Assembly (NCBI GenBank): GCA_026388715.1
Contig: JAPLJF010000013.1
Location: forward strand, 1-44,246
Source: Deltaproteobacteria bacterium
GTDB taxonomy: Bacteria > Desulfobacterota > Desulfobulbia > Desulfobulbales > Desulfocapsaceae
Reading direction: 5' to 3'
Length of the DNA stretch: 44,246 nt
A model generated the notes under the pieces. The model worked only from the letters and a program-made list of their open reading frames with translations, did not search any database and was not told the DNA's origin. Both the position numbers and the translations under genes were made by a program. This document shows positions 1-8,054 of this stretch, piece after piece. Within the stretch, counting starts at the first letter, position 1. Each line of letters begins with the position of its first letter.

Positions 1-56
1 TCTTCGGTACCAAATCGACGTTGCCATTCTATAAGAGAGAGTTCTGGCATCTTCAT
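1..56 (-). CDS. IS1595-family transposase, N-terminal fragment (runs off window)
   Basis: The visible residues begin MKMPELSLIEWQRRFG followed by TE. This matches the N-terminus typical of IS1595-family transposases, which carry a zinc ribbon before a DDE-type catalytic domain. Only about 18 residues lie in the window, so intactness cannot be judged. An AGGAGG ribosome binding site sits just upstream of the ATG. The right-hand copy reads GN where this one reads GT at residues 16-17, so the two are separate copies. Confidence 0.7.
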   Translation of the reverse strand, partial: MKMPELSLIEWQRRFGTE

Positions 57-133
57 AACGAAACCTCCTTTATTTGCTTGGTTTCTTGGTCTTGTTAAGA
101 AGATAATCACTCAACTGAAAATAGGGCAGAGCC
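1..133 (-). mobile_element. IS1595-like insertion sequence, left copy, only its 5' end in window
   Basis: The first 133 bases are the reverse complement of the last 138 bases of the window, with a few substitutions. The outer end reads GGCTCTGCCCTATTTTCAG on the minus strand, which resembles IS1595/IS1016-type terminal inverted repeats. It is followed inward by an AGGAGG ribosome binding site and a transposase start. The element continues beyond the window, so its length and far end are unknown. Confidence 0.75.
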
Positions 134-149
134 ATAAAAAACAATGGTT

Positions 150-269
150 ATTTTGTAACGGTTCCTACGCCATCGTTCAACAATAAACGTAACATTGGGA
201 TATCGTAACCGGCATAAGAAGCCGTAACGAAATGATTAGAAAGAAAATGGTTATTTCGTAACGGCTTCT
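150..269. repeat. Palindromic repeat family, left cluster (one arm plus one full hairpin)
   Basis: A full imperfect palindrome spans 217-269: arm agaagccgtaacgaaat (217-233) pairs with atttcgtaacggcttct (253-269) with one mismatch. A lone related arm, attttgtaacggttcct, lies at 150-166, and its partner side is replaced by the insertion sequence ending at 133. The same unit recurs at 35123-35182, where it carries the start of queE. No gene is visible in 57-389 apart from these repeats and a weak promoter. Confidence 0.75.
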
Positions 270-282
270 AAAAAGAACGGGC

Positions 283-311
283 ACTTTCCCGATAACCATT
301 TATAGTATAAT
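283..311 (+). promoter_or_regulatory. Possible sigma-70 promoter for the mla operon
   Basis: A perfect TATAAT hexamer lies at 306-311, about 80 bases before the mlaE start. The -35 region at the expected 17-base spacing (ACTTTC, 283-288) is poor, so this rests mainly on the -10 box and on position. Confidence 0.3.
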
Positions 312-389
312 CGATGTTCTTCGTCATGAACGAAAAAATGATACCATTTTTACATACAATCAGAACAATCACAAGATAGATCCAAAGAT

Positions 390-1514
390 ATGGAAACAAA
401 AGGCACTGTCGAGGCAGAAAATAAAGGATCTGGCCTTTGCCTGTATTTTAAGGGATCATGGACAATCGGCAGCACATTTCCGTCTTTTACTGAAATCAAG
501 GCGCTTTTTCCCGATTCAATCGACTCTCTCTGTTTTGACACCGAAGAACTGCAAGACTGGGACAGTCGTTTTCTGATTATTTTGAGCAATATCAAGGAGC
601 ATGCCTCCCTGAACACTGTCCTGTTTGTGGCAGATGGACTGCCCTCCGGGGTGCAACGTCTCCTGACTCTGGCCTCTGCATCTCCGGGAAAGGCTCCTTT
701 CAAATCAGAGGACAGAAGTCAATCCTTTCTTGAGACTGTCGGCAGCAAAACTTCCCATCTAATCGTGGACAGCAGTGAGATCCTCGCCTTTACCGGCTCG
801 ATCACCTTGAGTTATTTCCGGCTCTTTTCTGGAAAGGCCCAGTTTCTCAAGTCAGATTTCTTTTACTTCCTTGAAGAGTGTGGTCCGGCGGCGCTGCCCA
901 TCGTTTCGCTTATTGCGGTACTCGTTGGCGTCATCCTGGCCTTTGTGGGAGCGGTGCAGTTGCAGTTATTCGGGGCAGAGATCTATGTCGCCAATCTGGT
1001 TGGGCTGGGTATGACCAGGGAGATGGGGGCGATGATGGCTGCCATCATTATGGCCGGCAGAACCGGCGCCGCCTTTGCCGCCCAGCTTGGCACCATGCAG
1101 GTCAATGAAGAGATTGATGCCCTCCAGACCATGGGGATTGATCCGACAGACTTTCTGGTCCTGCCTCGTCTGTCAGCACTGCTGCTCATGATGCCCTTGC
1201 TTGCCCTCTGGGCTGATCTGCTTGGCATAGGAGGTGGCTTTCTGATTGCCTGGTCCACCCTGGATATCAGCATGGTTGAATATTATAACCAGACCATCGG
1301 TTCTGTTACTCTCAAACATTTTGGGGTCGGCCTGTTCAAGGCGATCATTTTTGGCTATCTGGTTGCCTTCTCTGGTTGCCTCAGAGGGATGCAGTGCGGA
1401 CGCAGCGCTTCAGCCGTGGGGACAGCGGCCACGTCAGCGGTGGTCACGGCCATTGTCATGATCGTGGTCTCCGATGCGATTATGACGGTTATCTTTAATA
1501 TCCTTGGCATCTAA
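390..1514 (+). CDS. mlaE: MlaE-family ABC transporter permease with N-terminal STAS-like domain
   Basis: Permease of an Mla-type ABC system that moves phospholipids between outer and inner membranes. The C-terminal two thirds (about residues 150-374) are strongly hydrophobic with the MlaE pattern: a long helix in the region ALPIVSLIAVLVGVILAFVG, the conserved stretch around GLGMTREMGAMMAAI, then NEEIDALQTMGIDP. The first about 110 residues look like a STAS-type regulatory domain, an extension seen in many non-enterobacterial MlaE proteins. It is the first gene of a tight operon with an ATPase, an MCE protein and a lipoprotein. The ribosome binding site before the ATG is weak, so the exact start is less certain than the identity. 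Confidence 0.9.
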   Translation: METKGTVEAENKGSGLCLYFKGSWTIGSTFPSFTEIKALFPDSIDSLCFDTEELQDWDSRFLIILSNIKEHASLNTVLFVADGLPSGVQRLLTLASASPGKAPFKSEDRSQSFLETVGSKTSHLIVDSSEILAFTGSITLSYFRLFSGKAQFLKSDFFYFLEECGPAALPIVSLIAVLVGVILAFVGAVQLQLFGAEIYVANLVGLGMTREMGAMMAAIIMAGRTGAAFAAQLGTMQVNEEIDALQTMGIDPTDFLVLPRLSALLLMMPLLALWADLLGIGGGFLIAWSTLDISMVEYYNQTIGSVTLKHFGVGLFKAIIFGYLVAFSGCLRGMQCGRSASAVGTAATSAVVTAIVMIVVSDAIMTVIFNILGI

Positions 1515-1525
1515 CGGTTCAAAAC

Positions 1526-2311
1526 ATGCAGCCACAACCGTTAATAACGGTCACAAACCTGACTATGGCTTACGGCTCATTTGTCCTCCAGCGGGATCTG
1601 AATTTCACCATCCGAAAAGGGGATATCTTTGTGATCATGGGCGAATCAGGGTGTGGCAAGTCCACCCTGCTCAGGCATATGATCGGCCTGAAAGAACCGG
1701 CAGCCGGAACAATTCATTTTCATGACACCGACTTCTGGGCCGCATCCGAACACCAACGCAGTCAGATCATGCGTCGATGCGGCATCCTCTATCAAAGCAG
1801 CGCCCTGCTCAGTTCAATGACCTTGGCCGAGAATGTCGCCCTCCCCTTGCGCCAGCATACGACCCTGGCCCAGGATGAGATTGCCGATCTGGTCTCACTG
1901 AAACTGCGTCTGGTCGGCCTTGCCGGATTTGATGGCTTCTACCCTTCCGAGATCAGCGGCGGCATGAAAAAACGGGCGGGATTGGCAAGGGCCATTGCTC
2001 TCGATCCGGATATTCTTTTTTTTGATGAACCCTCGGCAGGTCTTGATCCCATCAGTGCCAGGCTGCTCGATGATCTGATTCTTGAATTACGCGACAGCCT
2101 GGGGGCGACAGTTGTGATTGTCACCCACGAACTGGCCTCAATATTTGCCATTGGCAGCGATTCAATCTTTCTCGACACTGATTCACGCACCATGATTGCC
2201 CAGGGGGCTCCGAAAACCCTGCTTGCATCGACAACGAATCAAAAAGTCAAACAATTCCTGACCCGAGGCGGTAGTGTAGAGGGGGCTGAGCTCAGCCCCC
2301 ATTCTCCTTGA
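1526..2311 (+). CDS. mlaF: MlaF-like ABC transporter ATP-binding protein
   Basis: Cytoplasmic ATPase that powers the Mla/MCE lipid transporter with the MlaE permease. All ABC motifs are visible: Walker A GESGCGKST (residues 39-47), Q-loop Gln90, signature SGGMK (144-148), Walker B ILFFDEP (163-169) and the switch His201 in VIVTHE. The SGGMKKR form of the signature is typical of MlaF. Length (261 aa) is normal. It follows mlaE by 11 bases and precedes the MCE gene by 29, so co-transcription is likely. Confidence 0.93.
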   Translation: MQPQPLITVTNLTMAYGSFVLQRDLNFTIRKGDIFVIMGESGCGKSTLLRHMIGLKEPAAGTIHFHDTDFWAASEHQRSQIMRRCGILYQSSALLSSMTLAENVALPLRQHTTLAQDEIADLVSLKLRLVGLAGFDGFYPSEISGGMKKRAGLARAIALDPDILFFDEPSAGLDPISARLLDDLILELRDSLGATVVIVTHELASIFAIGSDSIFLDTDSRTMIAQGAPKTLLASTTNQKVKQFLTRGGSVEGAELSPHSP

Positions 2312-2340
2312 AAAGAATATGATAAGGATACACCCATTTC

Positions 2341-3384
2341 ATGAGTAAAAAAGCAAATTCCACCCGTATCGGCGCCTTTGTCGTCCTGTCCTTTGCGCTC
2401 CTGGTAACCGGGATCGTTGTCTTTGGTGGAGGCCATCTGTTCAGCAACAAGGATACCGCCATCATTTACTTTGAAGGATCTTTGCAGGGCCTGAATGTCG
2501 GCGCCCCTGTTGCCTATCGGGGGATCACCATTGGCGAGATCAAGGAAATCCAGATAGATGTTGATGCTGCCACCTACCAGATCACGGTACCGGTGCTGAT
2601 CAGTCTTATCCCTGACAAGGTTATGAAGGTTGAAGGAAAAAACAACACACAACAAACCCACGACATCAACACCTTTTTAAAAACAATGTGTGACCGGGGT
2701 CTGAGGGCCACCCTGAAGACACAAAGCCTGCTCACCGGCAAGCTTTATATCGATCTGGCCATCCACGAGAACACTGAGGCGATCTACCATGATAAAAATG
2801 GAAAATATCTGGAAATCCCGGCGATCCCTTCACAGATGCAACAGATGACGCAGGCCATGCAATCACTTGATTTTCCAGAACTTGCTGCCAAATTTTCAAA
2901 CACCATGGCCGCCCTGGAAAAGATGAGTATCACCCTGGAACAGGCCTTGAATTCCGAGGACTCCAAGAAAAATCTTGCCGTTTTTTTTGCCAGCCTTGAC
3001 CGTTTTCATTCCATCCTGTCCAAGTTTGACGAAAATCTGTTGCCGCTGACGAATAAACTCGATACAAGCCTGGACAAGGTTTCTCAACTTTCCGACACCA
3101 CCAATAAGATGATCGGACATATTGACGGTCAGGTTGAACCTTTTTTCGTGACAATGAACGCCACCATGCACGATATGGGCGTGGCCATGCGGACCACCGA
3201 GGCACTTATGGCTGACCTGAAACAAACCACGGCAACCGATTCTCCGCTTTATTATCATCTCACCGAGAGTATCGGTGAACTGGGCAAGGCGGCAAAATCG
3301 ATGCGCGCCTTTACTGAATCTCTCGACCGCAACCCGCAAAGGCTCATCTTTGGAACAGAACAACAGGGAGAACCTGCCAAATGA
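2341..3384 (+). CDS. mlaD: MCE/MlaD-family substrate-binding protein
   Basis: Periplasmic, membrane-anchored lipid-binding subunit of the Mla system. A single N-terminal anchor (about residues 11-32) is followed by one MCE domain (about 40-125) with the typical stretch GLNVGAPVAYRGITIGEIKE. The remaining about 220 residues are helical and polar, rich in Leu, Ser and Thr, consistent with the long coiled tail of MCE proteins that can form a channel or needle; E. coli MlaD is shorter (about 180 aa). The stop overlaps the next start as ATGA, indicating translational coupling. Confidence 0.9.
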   Translation: MSKKANSTRIGAFVVLSFALLVTGIVVFGGGHLFSNKDTAIIYFEGSLQGLNVGAPVAYRGITIGEIKEIQIDVDAATYQITVPVLISLIPDKVMKVEGKNNTQQTHDINTFLKTMCDRGLRATLKTQSLLTGKLYIDLAIHENTEAIYHDKNGKYLEIPAIPSQMQQMTQAMQSLDFPELAAKFSNTMAALEKMSITLEQALNSEDSKKNLAVFFASLDRFHSILSKFDENLLPLTNKLDTSLDKVSQLSDTTNKMIGHIDGQVEPFFVTMNATMHDMGVAMRTTEALMADLKQTTATDSPLYYHLTESIGELGKAAKSMRAFTESLDRNPQRLIFGTEQQGEPAK

Positions 3385-3989
3385 ACACAAAAACAACCGC
3401 CTTTTTGTCCATTATTCTGGCCTGTGGCCTCATCTGCACCCTTGTCGGCTGTTTTCAAGCAAAACCGGTGCGACTATACACCCTGACAACAGAGCCTCCT
3501 CTGCAAGCTCTACCCCAGAAGGCTGCGTCCACGACCATTCTCATAGGTCCGGTAAAACTGGCCAGTTATCTTGATCAACCACGGATGGTCAGGCGTCATA
3601 GCATCACTCAGATCGATTCTATTGCCGGCCATCAATGGGCCGGCAACCTGGCGGAGATGATCAGCGATAAACTGGTGGCGGAAATGGGCGCTCTGCTCCA
3701 ACCCTCACCGGTCTTTGCCTATCCCGCCACAACCGTCTTTACCAGGGGAAGAAGAGTCGCTCTCGATATCCTCCGGTTTGAAGGAACAGAGGACAAGACC
3801 GCCACCATTGAGGCCCGCTGGACCCTCTTTGACCTGACGGATAAATCAATTCTCAAGACGCAATCCTCTCTGATTCATACTCCCCTCACCGATGACAGCT
3901 ACGAGGCCTTGGCCACCGCCTTAAGTCAGGGCCTGACCACGATCAGCCGGGAGATTGCGGAAGCGATCAGGTCTGAAAAGAGCGAATAG
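3381..3989 (+). CDS. ABC-type transport auxiliary lipoprotein (PqiC/DUF330-like)
   Basis: Outer-membrane or periplasmic lipoprotein subunit of an MCE transport system. The first about 24 residues form a lipoprotein signal with lipobox LVGC. The mature part has the pattern of the ABC_trans_aux family (PqiC/YmbA): an early YTLTTEPP, then LIGPVKLASYLDQPRMVRR and later WAGNLAEMI. It overlaps the MCE gene by four bases and closes the four-gene transport operon. This lipoprotein is found with Pqi and many non-enteric Mla systems, in place of MlaA/MlaC, which are not seen here. Confidence 0.85.
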   Translation: MNTKTTAFLSIILACGLICTLVGCFQAKPVRLYTLTTEPPLQALPQKAASTTILIGPVKLASYLDQPRMVRRHSITQIDSIAGHQWAGNLAEMISDKLVAEMGALLQPSPVFAYPATTVFTRGRRVALDILRFEGTEDKTATIEARWTLFDLTDKSILKTQSSLIHTPLTDDSYEALATALSQGLTTISREIAEAIRSEKSE

Positions 3990-4002
3990 AGAAGAAAGCG
4001 CC

Positions 4003-4806
4003 ATGAACCTCCTCAAAAAAATCACGGAAAGATGCTTTGTCAATGCCCCCTGGCAGGCACTGAAGACAGACTATCTGGATCTCTTTCTTGAACACGGGAT
4101 TCAGCCGGAAATCGGCCTGGAAGGTACCTGCCTTTACGATGAAGACCCGGCGGAATTTCAGCGCGTTGCCGCCATCCTCCACAGCCACAAACTGGCCTGC
4201 ACCCTGCATGCCCCTTTTTTTGACCTGGCGCCAGGCGCCCTTGACCCCTATGTCCTGGCAGCCAGTCGCGATAAGTTGCGGCGCGCCTTTGATCTTCTTG
4301 CAATCTTCAGGCCGCGCTCCATCGTCTGCCACCTCCAGTTTGAGGAGAACAAACAGGGCTACAAACTGGGGGAATGGACAGCCGCAGCCCTGGCCACCTG
4401 GCAGCAACTCCTGCTAACGGCCGCCAGGCTGAAGGTGCCGATTATGCTGGAAAACACCTATGAACGGTCCGCCGCCACCCATCAGAACATCCTGACCCAG
4501 CTCAATTCCCCCTATGCCGGTTTCTGTCTCGATGTGGGCCATCTGTTAAGTTTCGCCCAGTCTCCCTGGCAGGATTGGCTGCCAACGCTGTCACCCTGGC
4601 TGGGTCAGTTACACCTGCACGACAATCATGGCGAGCAGGACGAGCATCTGGCGCCGGGACGGGGTAATTTTGATTTTCCCGGTCTTTTCCAGTTTCTGCG
4701 TCATAATAATCTCCACCCCCTCATTACCCTGGAACCCCACAGCCCTGAGGATTTGTGGCAGGCCTTTGCCTATCTGGAAGAAACGGAACTGTTCGCCGGG
4801 GTCTGA
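4003..4806 (+). CDS. Sugar phosphate isomerase/epimerase-like TIM-barrel protein
   Basis: Belongs to the xylose isomerase-like TIM barrel (AP endonuclease 2) superfamily. Likely metal ligands are visible in order: ENTYE mid-protein, the DVGH motif in FCLDVGHL, QLHLHDNHG, and a final LEPHS. The DEHLAPGRGNFDF stretch is characteristic of this fold's epimerase-like members. The ATG chosen gives MNLLKKITER, placed just after the previous stop; an in-frame extension upstream would overlap the lipoprotein gene. Substrate is unknown. It probably belongs to the same transcript as the mla genes (13-base gap) but has no obvious role in lipid transport. Confidence 0.75.
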   Translation: MNLLKKITERCFVNAPWQALKTDYLDLFLEHGIQPEIGLEGTCLYDEDPAEFQRVAAILHSHKLACTLHAPFFDLAPGALDPYVLAASRDKLRRAFDLLAIFRPRSIVCHLQFEENKQGYKLGEWTAAALATWQQLLLTAARLKVPIMLENTYERSAATHQNILTQLNSPYAGFCLDVGHLLSFAQSPWQDWLPTLSPWLGQLHLHDNHGEQDEHLAPGRGNFDFPGLFQFLRHNNLHPLITLEPHSPEDLWQAFAYLEETELFAGV

Positions 4807-4919
4807 AACTGGAGCAATGGATAAACTTTTTTAAACTGCGGCGTGAGGATTCAGAATGCACCCTGCATACCATTACCTATTTTCTCCCCATTGCTGCCAA
4901 TCTGTGGGAACGAACCATC

Positions 4920-5738
4920 ATGACTGAGATAAAAAATCCTCTGGAAATATACAAGGTCCTGCCTCAGACAAACTGCGGCCACTGTGGAGTCCCTTCCTGT
5001 ATGGCCTTTGCCGCCTCAGTACTGCAAGGCCTGAAGACGTTAAACGGCTGCCCCTATCTGGACAAGATCATCATTGAGCAGTTAAGCCCCAGGATTATGC
5101 AGCGACGATCCATGGATGATGAGCACAGGGAAGTGATCAGCCAGCTGCAACAAAAGGTGTCATGTCTTGATTTTGCAAGCGTTGCCCCCCGGATTGGGGC
5201 CACGCTTGCCCAGGGTAAATTGGCAATCTCCTGCTTGGGTAAAGATTTTTTCATTGACCAGGCAGGAGAGATGACCTCTACCTGCCATGTCAATCACTGG
5301 CTCTATGTTCCCCTCCTGCATTATATTATAGAATGCCAAGGTGTACAGCCGCGTAACGATTGGGTTCCTTTTGGGGAGCTGCCGGGTGCTGCCGAATGGA
5401 GCCAGTATTTTTCCCATCGCTGCGAAGAAGCGCTGCGGCAACTGGCAGACGCCCACAGGGAGCTGGTCTTTGAGATGTTCTTTCTTTTCGGGGCGCAACC
5501 GGTGACTGCAACTGGCGGCGCCGATCATTCCCTGGTTATCATGCCCCTGCCCAAAGTGCCGTTTCTGATCAATTACTGGCAGCCGGATGAGGGTTTCCGC
5601 TCGGAACTGAACATTCTTCTGGACCGATCTGCCGGGCAGAATATCAATGCCCGCTCCATCACCTTGCTGGCCCGCGGCATTGTCGAGATGTTCCGCCAGC
5701 TTATCGTCTCCCACAGCAGAGAGGGGAAGTTGTTTTAA
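4920..5738 (+). CDS. Fe-S domain plus DUF3786 protein
   Basis: The N-terminus carries a four-cysteine 4Fe-4S pattern, TNCGHCGVPSCMAF followed by a fourth Cys in NGCPYL. This C-x2-C-x4-C-x16-C spacing is that of the Fe-S domain in RnfB and in corrinoid/Fe-S proteins of anaerobes. The remaining about 200 residues match what I recall as DUF3786, with a WVPFGELPGA stretch and a C-terminal LLDRSAGQNINARSI. The start is set at the ATG of MTEIKNPLEIYK; the open frame extends 55 codons upstream but without family-like sequence. Function is unknown; the family is common in sulfate reducers. Confidence 0.72.
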   Translation: MTEIKNPLEIYKVLPQTNCGHCGVPSCMAFAASVLQGLKTLNGCPYLDKIIIEQLSPRIMQRRSMDDEHREVISQLQQKVSCLDFASVAPRIGATLAQGKLAISCLGKDFFIDQAGEMTSTCHVNHWLYVPLLHYIIECQGVQPRNDWVPFGELPGAAEWSQYFSHRCEEALRQLADAHRELVFEMFFLFGAQPVTATGGADHSLVIMPLPKVPFLINYWQPDEGFRSELNILLDRSAGQNINARSITLLARGIVEMFRQLIVSHSREGKLF

Positions 5739-5744
5739 GGAGTT

Positions 5745-5794
5745 ATCTGACCACTGCGGTGGCAGATACTCTTCAAACTGCTTTGAAGCGGTTT
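5745..5794. terminator. Pair of hairpins between convergent genes, probable terminator
   Basis: Two stem-loops lie between two convergent genes: tatctgaccac pairing with gtggcagata (5745-5769, one bulge), and aaactgctt with aagcggttt (5775-5794), the latter followed by AAATTTT on the plus strand. Position and structure suit a bidirectional terminator, but the T-run is short. Confidence 0.4.
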
Positions 5795-5800
5795 AAATTT

Positions 5801-6706
5801 TCAGCCGCAGACCTGTTGGGTGTTGGGTTTTTCCATGCTTGAACCAGACAGGACAATCCGAACCTTTTCGACCAGATGATCCGGGAAGTACGTTTCTTTT
5901 GCCCGGCGCAGGCCGGGAATACCCAGGTCCTGTTCCCGGTTGACGTAGGTGAAACCGGCGAGGTTATTTCTGGCAAACCACTGGTTGATCAACTGGCCCA
6001 AACCTTGAAACTGGGGCATGGCCTTTTCAAAATGGCAGACTGCGGTTGCAGGAGTGAGCGCCTCGCCAATGGCAAAGGCCTCGATGGTCCCCTCAATGCG
6101 GATGGCGCCGCCAGTCAGGCCAAATTCCGTGTAGTGGTGCAGGGTTTCTTTTATTGCCCGGTATTCCCCGCACAACCCTGGTTCGTTGTTGCAATCCCTA
6201 ACGGCGCACCAGCGGTCCTGCATGGCCAGACATTCGGGAACTGTTTCCAGGGTGATGATTTCGTACTGACAGTTGTATGTGGCCAGACACTGGTTGATGT
6301 GGTTCCGTTTCTTGGTGAAATTCCTGCCGGTGAGAGTGGCAAGGTCTTCTCGACGGTAAACATAGTCGGCATTGTCCCGGTCCTCGATAATCATGATGCC
6401 GGGCAGCATGGCGAGATCCGCGAGTTTTTCCTTCGGAAAACGATCCACTCCCATTATGCGGCTGCCGTATTCCCTGAAAACCTCGGACAGGGATACCGGA
6501 CCGACTGGATTTCCCAGGACAACCATGCCCATTCTGGTCTCGGCAAAAATTATAAGCGATTTTTTAAACGTGTCTATCCAGATCGGCCGAGTCTGCCGCC
6601 AGGCATAAAGATTAGTGAAGGTCAGCTCCGAGATCTCAGGGGGGAAGCGCCTGAGATATTCCGTAACGGACAGCCTGTCATCAAGGGAAAGTGGGCGCAG
6701 GTTCAT
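5801..6706 (-). CDS. DUF2156 / LPG-synthase C-terminal-like protein
   Basis: Soluble 301-aa protein of the DUF2156 type, whose fold is a pair of GNAT-like halves as in the catalytic part of phosphatidylglycerol lysyltransferases (MprF). Supporting sequence: ISELTFTNLYAWR near the N-terminus, DYVYRREDLATLTGRNF then KKRNHINQC mid-protein, and a C-terminal AMPQFQGLGQLINQWFA followed by YVNREQDLGIPGLRRAK. The membrane flippase half of MprF is absent. Stand-alone members are common in Desulfobacterota and Bacteroidota; the substrate is unknown. It is monocistronic, convergent with the DUF3786 gene. Confidence 0.8.
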   Translation of the reverse strand: MNLRPLSLDDRLSVTEYLRRFPPEISELTFTNLYAWRQTRPIWIDTFKKSLIIFAETRMGMVVLGNPVGPVSLSEVFREYGSRIMGVDRFPKEKLADLAMLPGIMIIEDRDNADYVYRREDLATLTGRNFTKKRNHINQCLATYNCQYEIITLETVPECLAMQDRWCAVRDCNNEPGLCGEYRAIKETLHHYTEFGLTGGAIRIEGTIEAFAIGEALTPATAVCHFEKAMPQFQGLGQLINQWFARNNLAGFTYVNREQDLGIPGLRRAKETYFPDHLVEKVRIVLSGSSMEKPNTQQVCG

Positions 6707-6768
6707 AGAATTTCAATAGATGTGTGGGTTAGCACCGGATAAAGACGATGGGGAATTCTTGCAAGCCC

Positions 6769-6774
6769 ATTATA
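6769..6774 (-). promoter_or_regulatory. Possible -10 box for the DUF2156 gene
   Basis: On the minus strand this is a perfect TATAAT, about 60 bases before the DUF2156 start. The upstream TTGCTT is only 14 bases away, shorter than usual, so it is a weak candidate. Confidence 0.25.
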
Positions 6775-6826
6775 AAAAAGGATACATGAAGCAAGGTTAC
6801 GATGCAACAGACGGGTGTTTTTTTTC

Positions 6827-6910
6827 TTTACCTGAGAGAGTGTGCCCTCCAGCCATTACACCACTCACCGTGCTCCGCTGGTTAGAGCCTGGTAAAGTCC
6901 GCACTCCAGC
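6827..6910. other. Structured intergenic segment of unknown role
   Basis: The 402-base gap between two divergent genes contains a 7-bp closing stem, CTTTACC with GGTAAAG, around internal pairings such as CCAGC/GCTGG, next to a run of eight T (plus strand). Read on the minus strand the segment ends in CTCTCTCAGGTAAAG, like the 3' side of a glycine riboswitch, but the conserved core is not convincing. No open frame here looks real. Confidence 0.3.
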
Positions 6911-7013
6911 CGATAGTTGAGGAAGGAGAAATCCAAGCGGACAGTTGCCATAATTTGACAGGAGCCTGAGAGCGGGCTATTGTTGATTAGGCGTTTAGGA
7001 AGTGAAATGTAAC

Positions 7014-7019
7014 TATAAT
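7014..7019 (+). promoter_or_regulatory. Possible -10 box for the binding-protein/kinase operon
   Basis: A perfect TATAAT about 90 bases before the binding-protein start. No good -35 element is seen at 16-18 bases upstream, so this could be an activated or chance site. Confidence 0.25.
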
Positions 7020-7108
7020 TTGCCAATTCTCCAATATGCCATGTGTAAAATAAGAACATGGAGCATACGGCAGTATTACTGTGTCACTGCATCACAATGG
7101 AGATCAGT

Positions 7109-8053
7109 ATGAGAGACGGGCACACCGGAAAATCCACCGCATTCCTCGGGGTAAGCCTGTATTCACTGACCATCTGGCTTGCCTTCTTTTCACTCCCATT
7201 TTTTGTTCTCGCCTGTGACTCCCAGAAGAAAGAAAGTTATGCTCCAGTTTATGCAAGTATGCCGACCGGCAAACGGGCCGTCCTGAACTTCGGGGTTCTT
7301 CCGTTTCACAACCCCCAGCGTCTTTATGAGACCTTTGGTCCCCTGGTCGAGTATCTGAGCCGGAAGCTTCCCGGCATCACCTTTACCCTGGAGGCCTCGC
7401 GCTCTTATGAGGAGTTTGAGAAAAAGCTGGACAGCCGTCACTTCGCCTTCGCCCTGCCCAATCCTTACCAGACCATCAACTCTCTGCAGCACGGTTACCA
7501 CGTCTTTGCCAAGATGGGCGAGGATGACAAATTCCGCGGTCTCATCATCGTCAGAAAGGATAGCGGCATCAAAACGGTTGCCGATCTGAAGGGAAAGATC
7601 GTCAGCTTCCCCGCCCCCACTGGCCTGGCCGCCACCATGATGCCCCTCTACTACCTCCACACTCATGGTCTCGATGTGAACCAGGATATCAAACGCCTCT
7701 TCTCCGGCTCCCTGGAATCATCCATCATGAATGTCTATCTGGGGAAGAGTGCTGCCGGAGGCACCTGGTTGCCTGCCTGGCAGACCTTTGTGGAACGTAA
7801 TCCCCTGATTGCCGCCGAGCTTGAGGTGAAGTGGGAGACTCCATCCTTGCTCAACAATGGCCTGGTGGCCCGGGATGATGTCCCGCCGGAGATGGTGGAC
7901 AAGGTGCAATCGCTCCTCCTGGCCCTGCCCACCCATGAGGAGGGACGCCGGCTCCTGGCCGCCCTCCCCCTGGCGCGTTTCGAGAGTGCGACAGATGTGA
8001 CCTATCAACCGGTCCGTGACTTTATGAAAAGGTATTCCGAGGCGGTTCACTGA
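7109..8053 (+). CDS. PhnD-like phosphate/phosphonate-type substrate-binding lipoprotein
   Basis: Periplasmic binding protein of the PhnD/SsuA/TauA type. A lipoprotein signal ends at lipobox VLAC, so it is probably anchored in a membrane. The mature domain begins NFGVLPFHNPQRLYETFGPLVEYL and has the family's VADLKGKIVSFPAP and later GGTWLPAWQ ligand-pocket regions. The ATG chosen has GGAG six bases upstream; earlier in-frame ATGs lack such a site. There is no permease or ATPase gene nearby. The next gene, one base after the stop, is a histidine kinase, so the protein most likely feeds signal input rather than transport. Ligand unknown. Confidence 0.85.
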   Translation: MRDGHTGKSTAFLGVSLYSLTIWLAFFSLPFFVLACDSQKKESYAPVYASMPTGKRAVLNFGVLPFHNPQRLYETFGPLVEYLSRKLPGITFTLEASRSYEEFEKKLDSRHFAFALPNPYQTINSLQHGYHVFAKMGEDDKFRGLIIVRKDSGIKTVADLKGKIVSFPAPTGLAATMMPLYYLHTHGLDVNQDIKRLFSGSLESSIMNVYLGKSAAGGTWLPAWQTFVERNPLIAAELEVKWETPSLLNNGLVARDDVPPEMVDKVQSLLLALPTHEEGRRLLAALPLARFESATDVTYQPVRDFMKRYSEAVH

Positions 8054-8054
8054 G

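Noticed and set aside
5876..6742. Long open frame on the plus strand opposite the DUF2156 gene
   Set aside because: Sequence looks like reverse translation of the DUF2156 gene with no domain; the minus-strand protein has clear family motifs.
6827..6910. Glycine riboswitch
   Set aside because: Only the 3' CUCAGG-type end and a GGAG are convincing; the conserved CCGAAGG-like core is altered, so it is reported only as an unexplained structure.
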